From the NCBI GenBank assembly GCA_961205875.1, contig OY540822.1, positions 5,334,501 through 5,398,500 on the forward strand: DNA of 64,000 bases, written 5' to 3'. The notes under the pieces are model-generated. The model was not told where the DNA came from. It was given only the letters and a program-made list of their open reading frames with translations, and did no database searches. Positions within the stretch are counted from its first letter, which is position 1, and the number at the start of each line of letters is the position of its first letter. This document shows, one piece after another, positions 30,560 through 41,399 of the stretch. Source of the stretch: Sialis fuliginosa. Its lineage: Eukaryota; Arthropoda; Insecta; Megaloptera; Sialidae. A program made the position numbers and the translations under genes.

Positions 30560-32175
30560 ATCCGCATCTCCATTCAAAATTTGCTGTTTTAACAATTGTA
30601 AATCCTCATCTTGGTGTTGTATGGCGCAAACCCAATCATTGTTTGTTTGCAATAATCTTACAGACACCACCACCGGATTTCGACTCATGGCATCTACATG
30701 TGCCATTTGTGTACCTGGTCGGTGTTTTACTTCGAAGTCATACTCCTGAACAGCTGACCACCATCTTGCTATTCTTGGCGAAAGGTCACGTTTCGTCCAA
30801 GTGAGACGCATAGCATTACAATCGGTTATTAAAATAAATTTTCTTCCGTACAAAAAATTTCGAAATCTTTTCGTATCTTCAACCGCAGCCATTGTTTCTA
30901 ATTCATAGCTATGATATTTCATTCAGCATCACTTGTTTGTTTACTCATATAAGCAACAGGCTTCCAATTACTATCTTTTTGTTTTTGAATTAACATTCCA
31001 GCAAACCCATCTTTAGACGCATCAGTGTGAACTTCTGTATCTAGCTCATGATTAAAAGTTGCAAGTATGGGTACCGCCGTTAATTCGTTCTTTAGCCCTT
31101 CAAACTCTTCATCTTGTTCGGTATTCCATTCCCATGGAAGACTCTTTTTTAGTAACTTGGTTAACGCTTTCGCTTTTAAGGCAAACTTAGGAATATATTT
31201 TCGAAAGTATGAAGCAAGACCAACGAACTGGCGTACTTGATGAACATTTAATGGTATCGGAAACTGAGAAACAGCGTTTAATTTATTTGGGCTAGGTTTT
31301 ATGATACCACTTGATATCTCGCTTCCCAAATAATCGACTGAGTCTTTTAGAAATTCGCATTTATTGACATTAAGTGCTAACCCAGCTTCATTCATAACGT
31401 GTAATATCTTGTCAAGTCGTTCATACCTTCTTCTATAGTTTCGGACATTATTAGCACATCATCTAAGTAAGCAAGTGCAAATTCATGTCTGTATTGTCCC
31501 AACACCATGTTAATTGCACGTTGGAACGTAGCAGGTGCTTTGCATAAACCGAAGCTAACGCGGTTGTATTGATAATGTCCATCAGGAGTTACAAAAGCTG
31601 TAAATTTTCGACTATCAGGTGCCATTCTAATTTGATGATAACCTGCTTTCAGATCTAGTGTCGTGAAATATTTATTTTCTGACAGTCGTTCGAAAACATC
31701 TTCAATATGTGGTATAGGATATCTATCTTTTACAGTAATACTATTTAACTTTCTGTAATCCACTACCATTCTATAGTCGCCTGACTTCTTTTTGAGAAGT
31801 AATATCGGAATGGCATACGACGTAATTGTCGGTTCTACTATACCTCTATCTAATAAATCAAGTATAATTTCACAACAACCTATTTATTCGTCCCAAAAGA
31901 TGAGATAGCTTGGTTTCAATTTTTTTATGTACCCCGTCACCGCTAGTAAATTCGGAAGCGATAAGTTCTTTAACTTCGTTAAATTTCGAACGAATTGTTT
32001 TAATTTCATCGGCTTCATTGATGTTTGATTTTGGGAAAGTGATCGCATTTCCCTCTTATGCCAGCTTTAAAATTGCCCGTAAACTTTTACGCATTTGATC
32101 TACGGTACCGACAGCTAGGCCGCGCCACTGAAGTTCGTACTGTAATTCGTCCTGAGATAATCGATATATATCCAT
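30560..32175 (-). pseudogene. Second Gypsy fragment: gag start, RT and RNase H
   Basis: A gag N terminus (MDIYRLSQDELQYELQWRGL at 32175, then a stop) runs to about 31895 and jumps by deletion to DRGIVEPTITSYAIPILLLKKKSGDYR (about 31865). RT follows with MVVDYRKLNSITVKDRYPIP, LDLKAGYHQIRMA and the catalytic YLDD (about 31480). A frameshift near 31395 leads into FLKDSVDYLG and a VRQFVGLASYFRKYIP block. A second frameshift near 30920 is followed by RNase H (TDCNAMRLTW, VKHRPGTQMAHVDAMSR). The frame runs into unrelated sequence at about 30560. Protease and integrase are missing. Confidence 0.88.
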
Positions 32176-32873
32176 CTTACTTAAGGTAAAACACAAGAAA
32201 ATAATCAGTAACTATAACTAAATATCAAATAGCTCAATTCGGTATTACAGTTATAAACACATAAATTGTAAAAACAAAAATAATAACCAAAATATATAGT
32301 ATTTCTAACCCAAATCAGTTAACAAAAATAACTATATTGCCTACCTAATACGATTTTGAAATGTAACAATATAAACTGTGCATATATACGGAATGTCCCC
32401 GAAAAATACAATTAATATGTGCATTTTTCGAGACCTGCCCCCAAAGTATACAAATGTCCCCAAATAATACACTGAATATATAAAAAAATACTCACCACAT
32501 ATATATAAGTATATATTTAAACTTGCTGTTAATATATTTGACCATCTTTTTCCATATTTATATTTATAGAAAAGTTGTGGGGTAATTTAGGTGAAAACAA
32601 AAAAAAATCTTTTTACTAATAAATCATAATAATCTTATGTTTATTTTATTATATGCATAAATGAGCTTATTTTTCGGACTCCTTCGTCCTTTATCAATGC
32701 ATAAAAATTAACAATTGTAGTACTGAAAACCAAAAAAATACAGATACAACTTACAACTTTGTGTTAAAATACAGAAAATTTTTGAAAAAAGCATACTTGC
32801 AAATTCTTTTAAAAGGTTTTTTTGTACAAAAATAACATTGTAGTAAAAATAAAAAGTAAAAATACATTCTAAT
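32176..32873. other. AT-rich DNA between Gypsy fragment and Copia, no gene recognised
   Basis: No coding frame of note. Two similar ATGTCCCC(G/A)AA(A/T)AATACA motifs occur near 32392 and 32455. The Copia element has inserted at its right edge, using CTAAT at 32869-32873. Confidence 0.45.
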
Positions 32874-33059
32874 TGTTGGGTTGGTAGTGCGTATAGTAAA
32901 TTTGTACTGCACGACATCTAAACACAACAAGAAGGAACTAAGTATGGCCGTTAAGATGAAAACGTGTTTTGTAATAAAAAGTATAATTTAACGTAATAGA
33001 ATACATATTATTTTCACAAAGTCTGTATTATTTCTCCACAAGATCCTCTGAAATTCACA
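32874..33059 (+). repeat. Copia 5' LTR
   Basis: This 186-bp LTR, TG..CA, appears identical to 37082-37267. Confidence 0.96.
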
Positions 33060-33144
33060 TGGTAGCAATTCGTGGTTTGGGTGAAAATAAAATTTTATGT
33101 AAAGAAAAGTAAAGTGAGATTATAAGTTCCAAGAATATTCAAAA

Positions 33145-36100
33145 ATGGCTGATGAAGTAAGAATTCCATTGTTTGATGGAAAAGAATATGAATGTTGGAA
33201 GAAAAGATTAATAATGATTTTAAAATTGAAGAAATGTGAAATAGTTGTAAATAGAACAAGAACAACTGAAGATACAGAAAATGAGTGGAGTGAAAAAGAT
33301 CTAAAAGCTATAAATGTAATATACAGTGGAATTTCAAATGATCAGTTACAGTTTATTAAAGAAAAAGAAACGGCCTATGAGATAATTAAAAAGTTCGATG
33401 AAATGTATTTAAAAGAATCAACTGCACTCCAAATATGTGTGAGAAATAAATTAGAGAGATTAAGGTTAAGAGATTTTGAAGACACAGCTACATTTTTTAC
33501 TGAATTTGAAAAATTAATAAATGAATTAAAGAGTGCTGGTGCAAAAGTATCTGAAAAAGAAAAGTTAAGTTACATGATAAAGATGCTCCCAAGTTCGTTG
33601 AGTTACGTCGGGGACTTAATTGATGTTTTAAAAGAGGGTGACCAGACTGTTGAATATGTGAAAAGTAAAATTAAAATGATTGAAGTGAAAGAAAAAGAAG
33701 AAAATAGTAAAAGCAGTACAAGTGTATTCAAGACAGAAAGAAAACAAGATCAAACTTGTTTTAAGTGTGGCAAGTATGGACATTTCAAATATCAGTGTAC
33801 GAAGCCGGATGGAAATTTTTGGAAGCCTAGGGGTGGCATGCAGCAGCGAGGAGGCGGGCGTCAACAGAATTGGCAGTACCGTGGCAACAGTAGCAGTCGA
33901 GGTAGTCGAGGCTCAAGTCAACATCGTCGTGGTGGCGGTTGGCAACAGAATCATCAAAGTCAACGAAATGAAGATGGTAACGCAAGCAGTTTTTGTACGG
34001 AAGTCGAGGTTAAATCCGAATCAAACGAATTATTAGTCAATAGTTGTAATGGTAAAGTAGAATGGTTACTAGACAGTGGGTGTTCTGACCATATTGTTAA
34101 CAATGATGAATACTTTTATGAATCTATTGTTCTTAAAATACCAGTAAGTGTTAAAATTGCTGATGGTCGTATATTAAAAGCTACTAAAATAGGTAATATA
34201 TTACATGAATTCAATGTTTATGGTCAAATGGTTAAGAATAAAATGTCAAATGTTTTCTATGTTAAAGAAATGGATAAAAATCTAATTAGTTTCGGTAAAG
34301 TTACAAGTAAAAATAAAATTGTATCAATGGGAAATACTTCAAAAATATATAATACAGATGGTAATATAATCGCAATAGCATTTAAGAATAATGATGTATT
34401 CCGTATGACAAGTACAATTATAAAAACAGAAGTAAATGTAACAATTAAAAGTAATATGACGGAAAAAGAAAAATTGCATAGGACATTAGGTCATGTAAAT
34501 TTTAATTATTTAGAAACTATGTGTAACAAACAAATTTTAGAAGGTCTACCAAAAGAGTTAGAGTCTGATTATTTCAAATGTGCCATATGTCTAGAAAATA
34601 AAATGCACAATTTACCATTTAAGAATGAAAGGACCAGAGCAAAAGAAATTTTAGAAATTGTACACACAGATCTAAATGGACCACATTATACTACTGGTTT
34701 AAACGGAGAAAAATATTTTTTAACTTTTATTGATGATTTCAGTAAAGTGGCTCAAGTTCATGTAATAAAATCCAAAAGTGAGGTTTATAATTGTTTTGTT
34801 AACTATGTAAACTTAATTGAAAATAAGACGGGAAAAAAAATAAAGAAATTACGTTGTGATAACGGTAAAGAATATATAAATAATGAAATATATAAGTTTG
34901 TGGGAGAAAAGGGGATTTATATTGAACCTTGTCCACCATATGTTCACGAATTAAATGGGACAGCAGAAAAATATAATAGGGATATAATGGATATGTCAAG
35001 ATGTTTGTTAGCTGAAGCAAAAGTACATAAACGGTTTTGGCCAGAAATTGTAAAAACAGCAACCTATTTGAAAAATAGAATTCTAACTAATACAATTATA
35101 AAAAACAAAACTCCTTATGAGATAATGTTTGGTGAAAAACCAGGTATAGAACATTTAAGATTGTATGGTAGTAGGGTTTTTGTGAGAGTACCAGAACAAA
35201 AAAGAAATTCAAAATGGGATAGAAAAGCAGATTTAGGGGTTCTACTAGGTTATGAAAATGTTGGTTATAGAGTTCTAATAAATAATAAAATAGTTGTAGC
35301 TAGACATGTTGATATTATTGAAGAAGGTACATCTTGTATTGGTCTTGATTCAGAAAAAGATTTAGAAAATGTAAATAAAATTCGAATAAATGAAAATGAA
35401 AGTCAAGATGATAGTGATATAAATAGAGAAAATAATCAAGATACAGAACTAAGACGATCATCTAGAGAAAAAAGGAAACCTGCGAAGCTAAAAGATGATA
35501 ATTTTGTTTATAATAATATTGTCTATGTTAATTATGTAAATGCGAGTAACCCTATTTCTTATACTGAAGCGATGAACTGCGAAAATCCTGAAAATTGGAA
35601 GGAAGCTATGAATAAGGAAATAAGTTGTTTAATTAAAAATAAAACTTGGGTCTCTGTTGAAAGGCCAAATGACAAAAAAATTCTAGATTTAAAATGGGTT
35701 TATACTATAAAAGCTAATGACATTTATAAAGCAAGGTTAGTAGTTAGGGGATATCAACAAAATGAGTTGATTGATGATATTTATTCACCTGTTGCAAGAA
35801 TGCAAACGTTAAAAATTTTATTGTCATATTGTTGTAATAATGGTTTAATTATAATGCAAATGGATGTCGAAACAGCCTTTTTAAATGGCAAAGTTAAATC
35901 TGAAGTGTATGTAAAACAACCTCAAGGTTTTGAGGATGGTACAAATAGAGTGTTAAAACTTGATAAAGCACTTTATGGTTTAAGGGAAAGCCCTAGAGCT
36001 TGGTATGAGTGTTTTGATGACTATTTAAGAAACTTAAATTTCAAAAGAAGCATAAATGATAATTGTCTGTATGTATTGAATGAGGAAGGTAATAATGTTT

Positions 36101-37056
36101 ATTTAATCTTATTTGTTGATGATCTACTAATTTGCTGTAAAGATGAAGAAAAATTAAATAATATAAAGAGCTTGTTGTTGAAAAGATTCCAAATGAAGGA
36201 TTTAGGTAATATTAAGACATATTTAGGTATTAATATAAGTTATGACTGTACTAATGGAAAAATGACTTTAGATCAAGAAAATTATATTGTATCATTAGAA
36301 AAAAAATATGAACTAGAAAACTGTAAGTTGTATGCGACTCCAATGGAGCAAAATTTAAAATTATTACCTGCTAAATTAGTAAGTGACGAGATAAAATATA
36401 GAAATTTAATCGGTGCATTGTTGTACATTAGTTCAGGTACAAGACCTGATATAAGTTTTTGTGTGAACTATCTAAGTCGATTCCAAAACTGTTATGATAA
36501 TACTCATTATAAATATGCATTAAGAGTTCTTAAGTATTTGATGTTAACCAGAGATTTAAAGTTAACTTATTATAGAAATATAGATGCAGAAATTTTAAGT
36601 TGTTATGTAGATGCCGACTGGGCAGGGGATGTGACAGACAGAAAATCTACAACAGGTTATGTAATTAAAATGTATGAAAATGTAATTTTTTGGAAATCAA
36701 AGAAACAGAATAGTGTAACAAAGTCTTCCACATCAGCTGAATATGTAGCATTGTCTGAATGTGTAAGCGAGTTAAAAATTGTGAGAGATATTCTGTCTGA
36801 CTTCAATATTGGAGTTTCTGCACCTGTAAAGATATATGAAGATAATTCCGGTGCTATTAGCATAGCCAAGCATGGAAATTTTACAAAAAATTCAAAGTAT
36901 ATTGAAACTCATTATCATTTTGTAAATGAAAATTATATGAACAAAATAATAGAAGTTGTAAAAGTAAATTCAGAAGAGAATGTTGCTGATATTTTAACTA
37001 AATCTCTTGGTACAGTGAAATTTGAAAAGTTTAGAAAAGCGTTGTGTATATTATGA
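33145..37056 (+). CDS. Copia gag-pol polyprotein
   Basis: A single uninterrupted frame of 1303 residues. Gag occupies about 1-200 and ends in a zinc knuckle CFKCGKYGHFKYQC (C205), followed by a Gly/Arg/Ser-rich RNA-binding stretch. Protease has LLDSGCSDHI with D310. Integrase has an HHCC zinc site (about 446-490), then D508 in HTDLNGP, D572 in DNGKEY and E about 608 in NGTAEKYNR. RT has LVVRGYQQ, MDVETAFLNG and the catalytic LFVDDLLI near residue 990. RNase H has YVDADWAGD and STSAEYVALSE. This Copia order (integrase before RT) is complete and no catalytic residue seems lost, so the element looks autonomous. The ATG at 33145 is the first after the primer site. Confidence 0.97.
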   Translation: MADEVRIPLFDGKEYECWKKRLIMILKLKKCEIVVNRTRTTEDTENEWSEKDLKAINVIYSGISNDQLQFIKEKETAYEIIKKFDEMYLKESTALQICVRNKLERLRLRDFEDTATFFTEFEKLINELKSAGAKVSEKEKLSYMIKMLPSSLSYVGDLIDVLKEGDQTVEYVKSKIKMIEVKEKEENSKSSTSVFKTERKQDQTCFKCGKYGHFKYQCTKPDGNFWKPRGGMQQRGGGRQQNWQYRGNSSSRGSRGSSQHRRGGGWQQNHQSQRNEDGNASSFCTEVEVKSESNELLVNSCNGKVEWLLDSGCSDHIVNNDEYFYESIVLKIPVSVKIADGRILKATKIGNILHEFNVYGQMVKNKMSNVFYVKEMDKNLISFGKVTSKNKIVSMGNTSKIYNTDGNIIAIAFKNNDVFRMTSTIIKTEVNVTIKSNMTEKEKLHRTLGHVNFNYLETMCNKQILEGLPKELESDYFKCAICLENKMHNLPFKNERTRAKEILEIVHTDLNGPHYTTGLNGEKYFLTFIDDFSKVAQVHVIKSKSEVYNCFVNYVNLIENKTGKKIKKLRCDNGKEYINNEIYKFVGEKGIYIEPCPPYVHELNGTAEKYNRDIMDMSRCLLAEAKVHKRFWPEIVKTATYLKNRILTNTIIKNKTPYEIMFGEKPGIEHLRLYGSRVFVRVPEQKRNSKWDRKADLGVLLGYENVGYRVLINNKIVVARHVDIIEEGTSCIGLDSEKDLENVNKIRINENESQDDSDINRENNQDTELRRSSREKRKPAKLKDDNFVYNNIVYVNYVNASNPISYTEAMNCENPENWKEAMNKEISCLIKNKTWVSVERPNDKKILDLKWVYTIKANDIYKARLVVRGYQQNELIDDIYSPVARMQTLKILLSYCCNNGLIIMQMDVETAFLNGKVKSEVYVKQPQGFEDGTNRVLKLDKALYGLRESPRAWYECFDDYLRNLNFKRSINDNCLYVLNEEGNNVYLILFVDDLLICCKDEEKLNNIKSLLLKRFQMKDLGNIKTYLGINISYDCTNGKMTLDQENYIVSLEKKYELENCKLYATPMEQNLKLLPAKLVSDEIKYRNLIGALLYISSGTRPDISFCVNYLSRFQNCYDNTHYKYALRVLKYLMLTRDLKLTYYRNIDAEILSCYVDADWAGDVTDRKSTTGYVIKMYENVIFWKSKKQNSVTKSSTSAEYVALSECVSELKIVRDILSDFNIGVSAPVKIYEDNSGAISIAKHGNFTKNSKYIETHYHFVNENYMNKIIEVVKVNSEENVADILTKSLGTVKFEKFRKALCIL

Positions 37057-37081
37057 AAGGTAATACAAATTTAAGGAGGCG

Positions 37082-37267
37082 TGTTGGGTTGGTAGTGCGT
37101 ATAGTAAATTTGTACTGCACGACATCTAAACACAACAAGAAGGAACTAAGTATGGCCGTTAAGATGAAAACGTGTTTTGTAATAAAAAGTATAATTTAAC
37201 GTAATAGAATACATATTATTTTCACAAAGTCTGTATTATTTCTCCACAAGATCCTCTGAAATTCACA
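37082..37267 (+). repeat. Copia 3' LTR
   Basis: This LTR is identical by eye to the 5' LTR. It is preceded by a purine tract at about 37072-37081. Confidence 0.96.
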
Positions 37268-37272
37268 CTAAT

Positions 37273-37792
37273 ACAAATATTTTAGACTAACACATTTATA
37301 TAAATAATGCAAAAGCATTATTATAATTAAAAAGAAAATTTTACATTTTTATTTTGTTTTTATGAACAGGTTAAATATTATATTTATTTTGACATGTGTT
37401 TCCACCGGGAAGCGGAAGAATACAAACAAAGTTTTATTTAAAACGACTACCAACCCAAAAAAAAAATATATTTTACAACTTCTCTATTTAAAACTAAAAT
37501 TATTAGTATCAATGTCATCTATGTTCTAACTTATAATCAATGACTGAAACTGACAGTAGTATTTCAAAATAAAAGACATAACCTAAATTAACAAAAAAAT
37601 GAAAGGTTTTATTTTATAAGAAAAATAAATTACAAAACCGTTATTAATAGAAGACAGATAAAAAAAAATTAATACAAAGGATAGGCAAGAAGAAACAAGA
37701 AAAACGAAAAAAATATTTTAAATTAGAAGAACTTAATTTGGGAAAAAATATATCCTCTTAATTCAACAAATTTTGATATGATTGTTTTAGGT
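37273..37792. other. AT-rich DNA between Copia and hAT, no gene recognised
   Basis: No open frame or repeat structure was recognised in these 520 bases. Confidence 0.45.
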
Positions 37793-37915
37793 CAGGGGTA
37801 GGGAACCATTTTGTCATAGAAGGCCACATTTAAATTTAAAAATAATAAGCAGGCCGCATACTTACCGTCTTTCTTGAAGTAGTCTTCGCCGTGAAATATA
37901 TCCCCACTAGGAAGT

Positions 37916-38049
37916 TCATATCAAATAACTTCAGAATATACCGGATATGCGCAATAACCAATTTTAATTTACGTCTGTATACTGTGACGTCATTATTTTC
38001 AATTCTGGGGAAGTTTCAGATTAAATCCATTTGAAGTTATTTGATATGA
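37916..38049. repeat. 134-bp palindromic insertion with 18-bp inverted ends
   Basis: TCATATCAAATAACTTCA at 37916-37933 is the exact complement of 38032-38049. The segment lies in the 3' non-coding part of the hAT and is non-coding, so it looks like a small MITE. Confidence 0.8.
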
Positions 38050-38820
38050 GCGTTAATATTTTATATAACTAGGACTAATTAGGTCAGTAAATAATAGAAT
38101 AGCGTAAATTCAAAAGTAAATTTATTATTATTTAAGGAAAACTAGAAATAATAGAATAAATGTAATCCACGAACAGGTTTTGGCGATATTATCATAAATA
38201 AATGATCCTCATATCAAATTTAATATGATTTTTGTGTTTGTTTTTTATTAGAAAGAAATTGGAAATTGGGCTCCAACTTTGTAGCTCGTAATTTCAGTTG
38301 GTCTTCTAAATATGTATCAGTTATCTGAGTCCTTAATTGGGTATTAATTTGAGTTAAATATGAAAAAGTTTACTCACAACAGTATGTAGTTCCAAAGCAA
38401 GAAAACAGTCTATGAGCATGTTGTCGTAACTTAGGATATTCAATTACATTTTTCCATATTTCTATTGGATCTTTTTTGGAATCAAAATTATTTTTTATAA
38501 TAGTATCTTCACATAGCTCAAACAATTCCATTTGTAATTCACTTGGTGCCTTTGAAATATCAACTAGATGTGGTTCGTATGCTAATTTCATTGCAAGAGT
38601 ATGTTCTTCAAAATCAGAAAACGTTTCAGAATATTCTTCAATTAATGATTCCAAAACAGCTATATACTCTTGAAATGTTTCACGTACATATTATTGTTCA
38701 TTTATCACTTTCGCTAACTCTGGAAAATGCTCTTCAGAAATTTGTGATTGAGAGAAGAGAGTTTTGATAAATAATAGTTTTTTTCTAAATGCCTGGATTT
38801 TTTGCCACATATCATATATA

Positions 38821-39357
38821 TGTCGGCGCGTGGAAATTATTTATTTCAAATTGGCGCTAAATACGTAGAAATGATGCAGACCAATCAGAAGTCAGCACCA
38901 ATAACCAGTCAGCAGATCAGGAGCCACGCTAAGTGGGAGGTCAGCTGAAAGGGATAGAGAAGATACCGTCATTTTGGAGAGACGGCAGTTAATCAGTTCT
39001 GGCTCAGCGGCCTACGTTATCGTGTCTTTAAACGTGTTACGACACACTTGAAACGTGTTATGTCACACCTGAATTGCAATTACAGTGTTTGGCAGTCGCA
39101 TAATATTCTGTGTATTTATAATTGTTATAAAAACATTCGATTAGTGTTATTTTCTATAATTTAAAGATCTTGTGAAGTTAATGAAAAGGCAATGTGTGAT
39201 TTTGTAATTGTAACTTAGTGATTAATGTTGATAAAAGGACAATATTGTTGATTTGTGTTAGCTTTATTCATGAACGACGAAAGGAGAGCAGATTAGTGAC
39301 GATGTGCGAGACGTGGCGATGCCACCATCTTATGTAATAATAATACACCCTCCGACA
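38821..39357. mobile_element. Solo LTR (537 bp) inserted in the hAT
   Basis: The segment starts TGTCGGCGCG and ends CTCCGACA (6-base inverted ends TGTCGG/CCGACA) and is flanked by TATA at 38817-38820 and 39358-39361. Removing it plus one TATA rejoins the hAT frame exactly (RTKLI to YDMWQ). TG..CA ends and a 4-base duplication point to a Gypsy-type element whose internal part was lost by LTR-LTR recombination. No related internal region was identified in the window. Confidence 0.9.
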
Positions 39358-40029
39358 TATAAGTTTTGTTCTAAATTGCAAAGAAACATTTAATTCATTT
39401 TGTTTTACCATGATATCACACAAAAAAGCAATATTTCTGCAAAATTCTTCATCCAGCAATTCGCATTGCTGTTGTTGTTCGTCATAAAATTGCAAAATTT
39501 ATTTTCGTAAAGTCAAAACTTTTACTAAAACTTGTCCTCTTGATAGCCAGCGTACTTTTGAATGATGCGGCAAATCTACACTATATATTTCATCCTCTGA
39601 CATAAGCATGTTTCGAAATTGACGATGTCGTGTCGCATTTGCACGAATAAAGTTAACAATCTTAATAACTTTATCCAAAGTATTGCATAAAGTAGCGGAT
39701 TTAGCACAATGATTTTTTTGGTGCAATATGCAGTGAAATGAAATGAAATTTTCTAAATTTGGATTGTCTTTTTTCAACAATGAAATAAATCCTTCTCGTT
39801 TTACTTTCATTGAAGGTGCATTGTCAGTGCACACACTCACCAGGTTATCAAGGTTTAGTCCTGCCTCAAGACACTTTTCTTTAAAATTGTTATAGACATC
39901 AATTCCGCGAGTTCTTCCTGCAAGCGTGCCCAAAGCGAGTAGTTTCTCGAAACAACAAAATTCTTCAGGGGGTCTTTTTTAATATTGATATATGTAAGTG
40001 TTACTATCATTAATGAGTTCCAGCATTTT

Positions 40030-41340
40030 TTTTTTATTCTACTTCATGAATAATCACAGTTTTATTAGATTTGTCAGCGGAAATAACTTTAACGTGATTG
40101 TTTTCTTTTAAGAATTTTTTTGTTTGTGGGATTATTGAATTGAATTTATTATTATTTTTTATAACAAAACTATTATTATTTAAATTATTATCATTACTGT
40201 ATTTATCATCCTTAATCATTTTTTTGTAATTATCTAGATTATAAATAAATTTATTTCTTAACTCATTTTTTTGATTTTCACATGTTATTCCTTCAATACC
40301 TACTTCCAGAGAAATAATCATTTCAAGTATTGGTAAGTTCTTTTCATTATACGGTAGGTTTCAATAACGAAATCAGGTAAAACTTCATTAGTAAGATTAA
40401 TAACAAAATTATCAGAGTTAAATTTTTTTTTATCAAAGTACAAATCTGTAGGTAGTTGGCAATTTTCTATTTTTTTGTCATTACTAGAGTAATAAGTTTT
40501 ATTAATATTTTTTCATCCATACTAATATTATAAATGCGAAAGTGTGTTTGTCTGTCTGTCTGTTTGTTACCTTTTCACGGCTAAACCGCTAAACCGATCT
40601 TGATGAAATTGGACAGAGAGATAGCATGCACTCTGAGAAAGGACATAGGCTACTTCGAATCCCGAAAAAACAACCCCTAAGGGGCTGCTGGTTTGTTTGC
40701 TAGATTCATTGTTGGTTTTCAAGCGTGTTTTGGCGCTGGATTGTTGTCATGGTTTCAATGTGTGTTGGTTTCACACGATACTTGATTTTGTAGATGGTTT
40801 TGATGACAGTTCTAATATCAACATAATATTATAGTAGATATGGATTATGAAAATAAAAAAATCTTTTGGGTGAGCAATATATAATTAACAGGAACGATCT
40901 TATGAGGTATGTTTAATAAAACTATGAATGGTTGTAATTAGTTTCATTCGATCCGGCGGAAAAAATATCATGGGGATGGGGGTTTCTAAATCCATGCGAT
41001 CGAAGCCGCGGGTAGCAGCTAGTTAGTAATATTTTTGATGGTCATTTTATCTAGAAGAGATTTAGAATCATTGATACTATCATTTATTTTAATGTGATTT
41101 GTAGTAGTTTTTGTTAGTTTAATTTCTTAAGTTTATTGTAAATAGTGTTATATGATACTTGATATTGTCTCTGGAAATTGGTACTTTCTAGATATACTTT
41201 ATGATAGAATTCATCAACCGTAAGATGTTTTTTAAGAAAGGTTTGATTTTGTTTAATGCTATTGTTTACAATTGACAGATTAGTGAAACATTCACTAATC
41301 AGTAATTTTATGAATTTAAATTTAAAATTGTCTAACAAAA
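40030..41340 (-). pseudogene. Penelope-like element, N-terminal fragment
   Basis: The minus strand carries FKFIKLLISECF..VDEFYHKVYLES..QYQVSYNTIYNKLKKL (41338-41114). After a nested repeat it continues with LPTDLYFDKKKFNSDNF, FVINLTNEVLPDFVIET, ISLEVGIEGI and, at 40060, VKVISADKSNKTVII, the motif that precedes the RT in Penelope proteins. A frameshift lies near 40350 and the sequence ends near 40030, before the RT. It could be the N-terminal half of the family whose C-terminal part is at 25998-26847. Confidence 0.72.
40513..41026 (+). repeat. 514-bp interspersed repeat with 10-bp target duplication
   Basis: It begins TCATCCATACTAATATTATA and contains GTCTGTCTGTCTGT and TTTCACGGCTAAACCGCTAA. 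It ends GAAGCCGCGGGTAGCAGCTAGTTAG. TAATATTTTT occurs at both borders (40503-40512 and 41027-41036), and removal restores the interrupted Penelope fragment. The layout is shared with 24918-25797 in the opposite orientation. No protein is encoded. Confidence 0.78.
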
Positions 41341-41399
41341 TTTTATATTTACTTCTATTTTTGTAATTATTTATACTTATAAAATTATTTATATTATTA

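Larger units (their letters stand above)
32874..37267 (+). mobile_element. Complete Ty1/Copia retrotransposon
   Basis: It has LTRs of 186 bp starting TGTTGGG and ending TTCACA at 32874-33059 and 37082-37267. A perfect 5-base target duplication CTAAT lies at 32869-32873 and 37268-37272. The 5' LTR is followed directly by TGGTAGCAATTC (likely primer site) and the 3' LTR is preceded by the purine tract AAGGAGGCG. The two LTRs look identical by eye and the single ORF is intact, so the insertion is very recent. Confidence 0.97.
37793..39980 (-). pseudogene. hAT transposase of the GTF2IRD2-like type, split by a solo LTR
   Basis: The right end of the element is a hAT terminus CAGGGGTAGGGAACC at 37793-37807. 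The transposase runs on the minus strand: EEFCCFEKLLALGTLAGRTRG (about 39970), VCTDNAPSMKVKREG, FHCILHQ, DLPHHSKVRWLSRGQV (to 39499), EFCRNIAFLCDIM and SLQFRTKLI. The solo LTR at 38821-39357 interrupts it, and it resumes with YDMWQKIQAFRKKL. After a TAA near 38693 come APSELQMELFELCEDT and YPKLRQHAHRLFSCFGTTYCCE (38370). This is the standard order of GTF2IRD2-like hAT proteins. Stops, a frameshift near 39498, the LTR and a missing N terminus make it dead; the other hAT end was not found. Confidence 0.85.
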
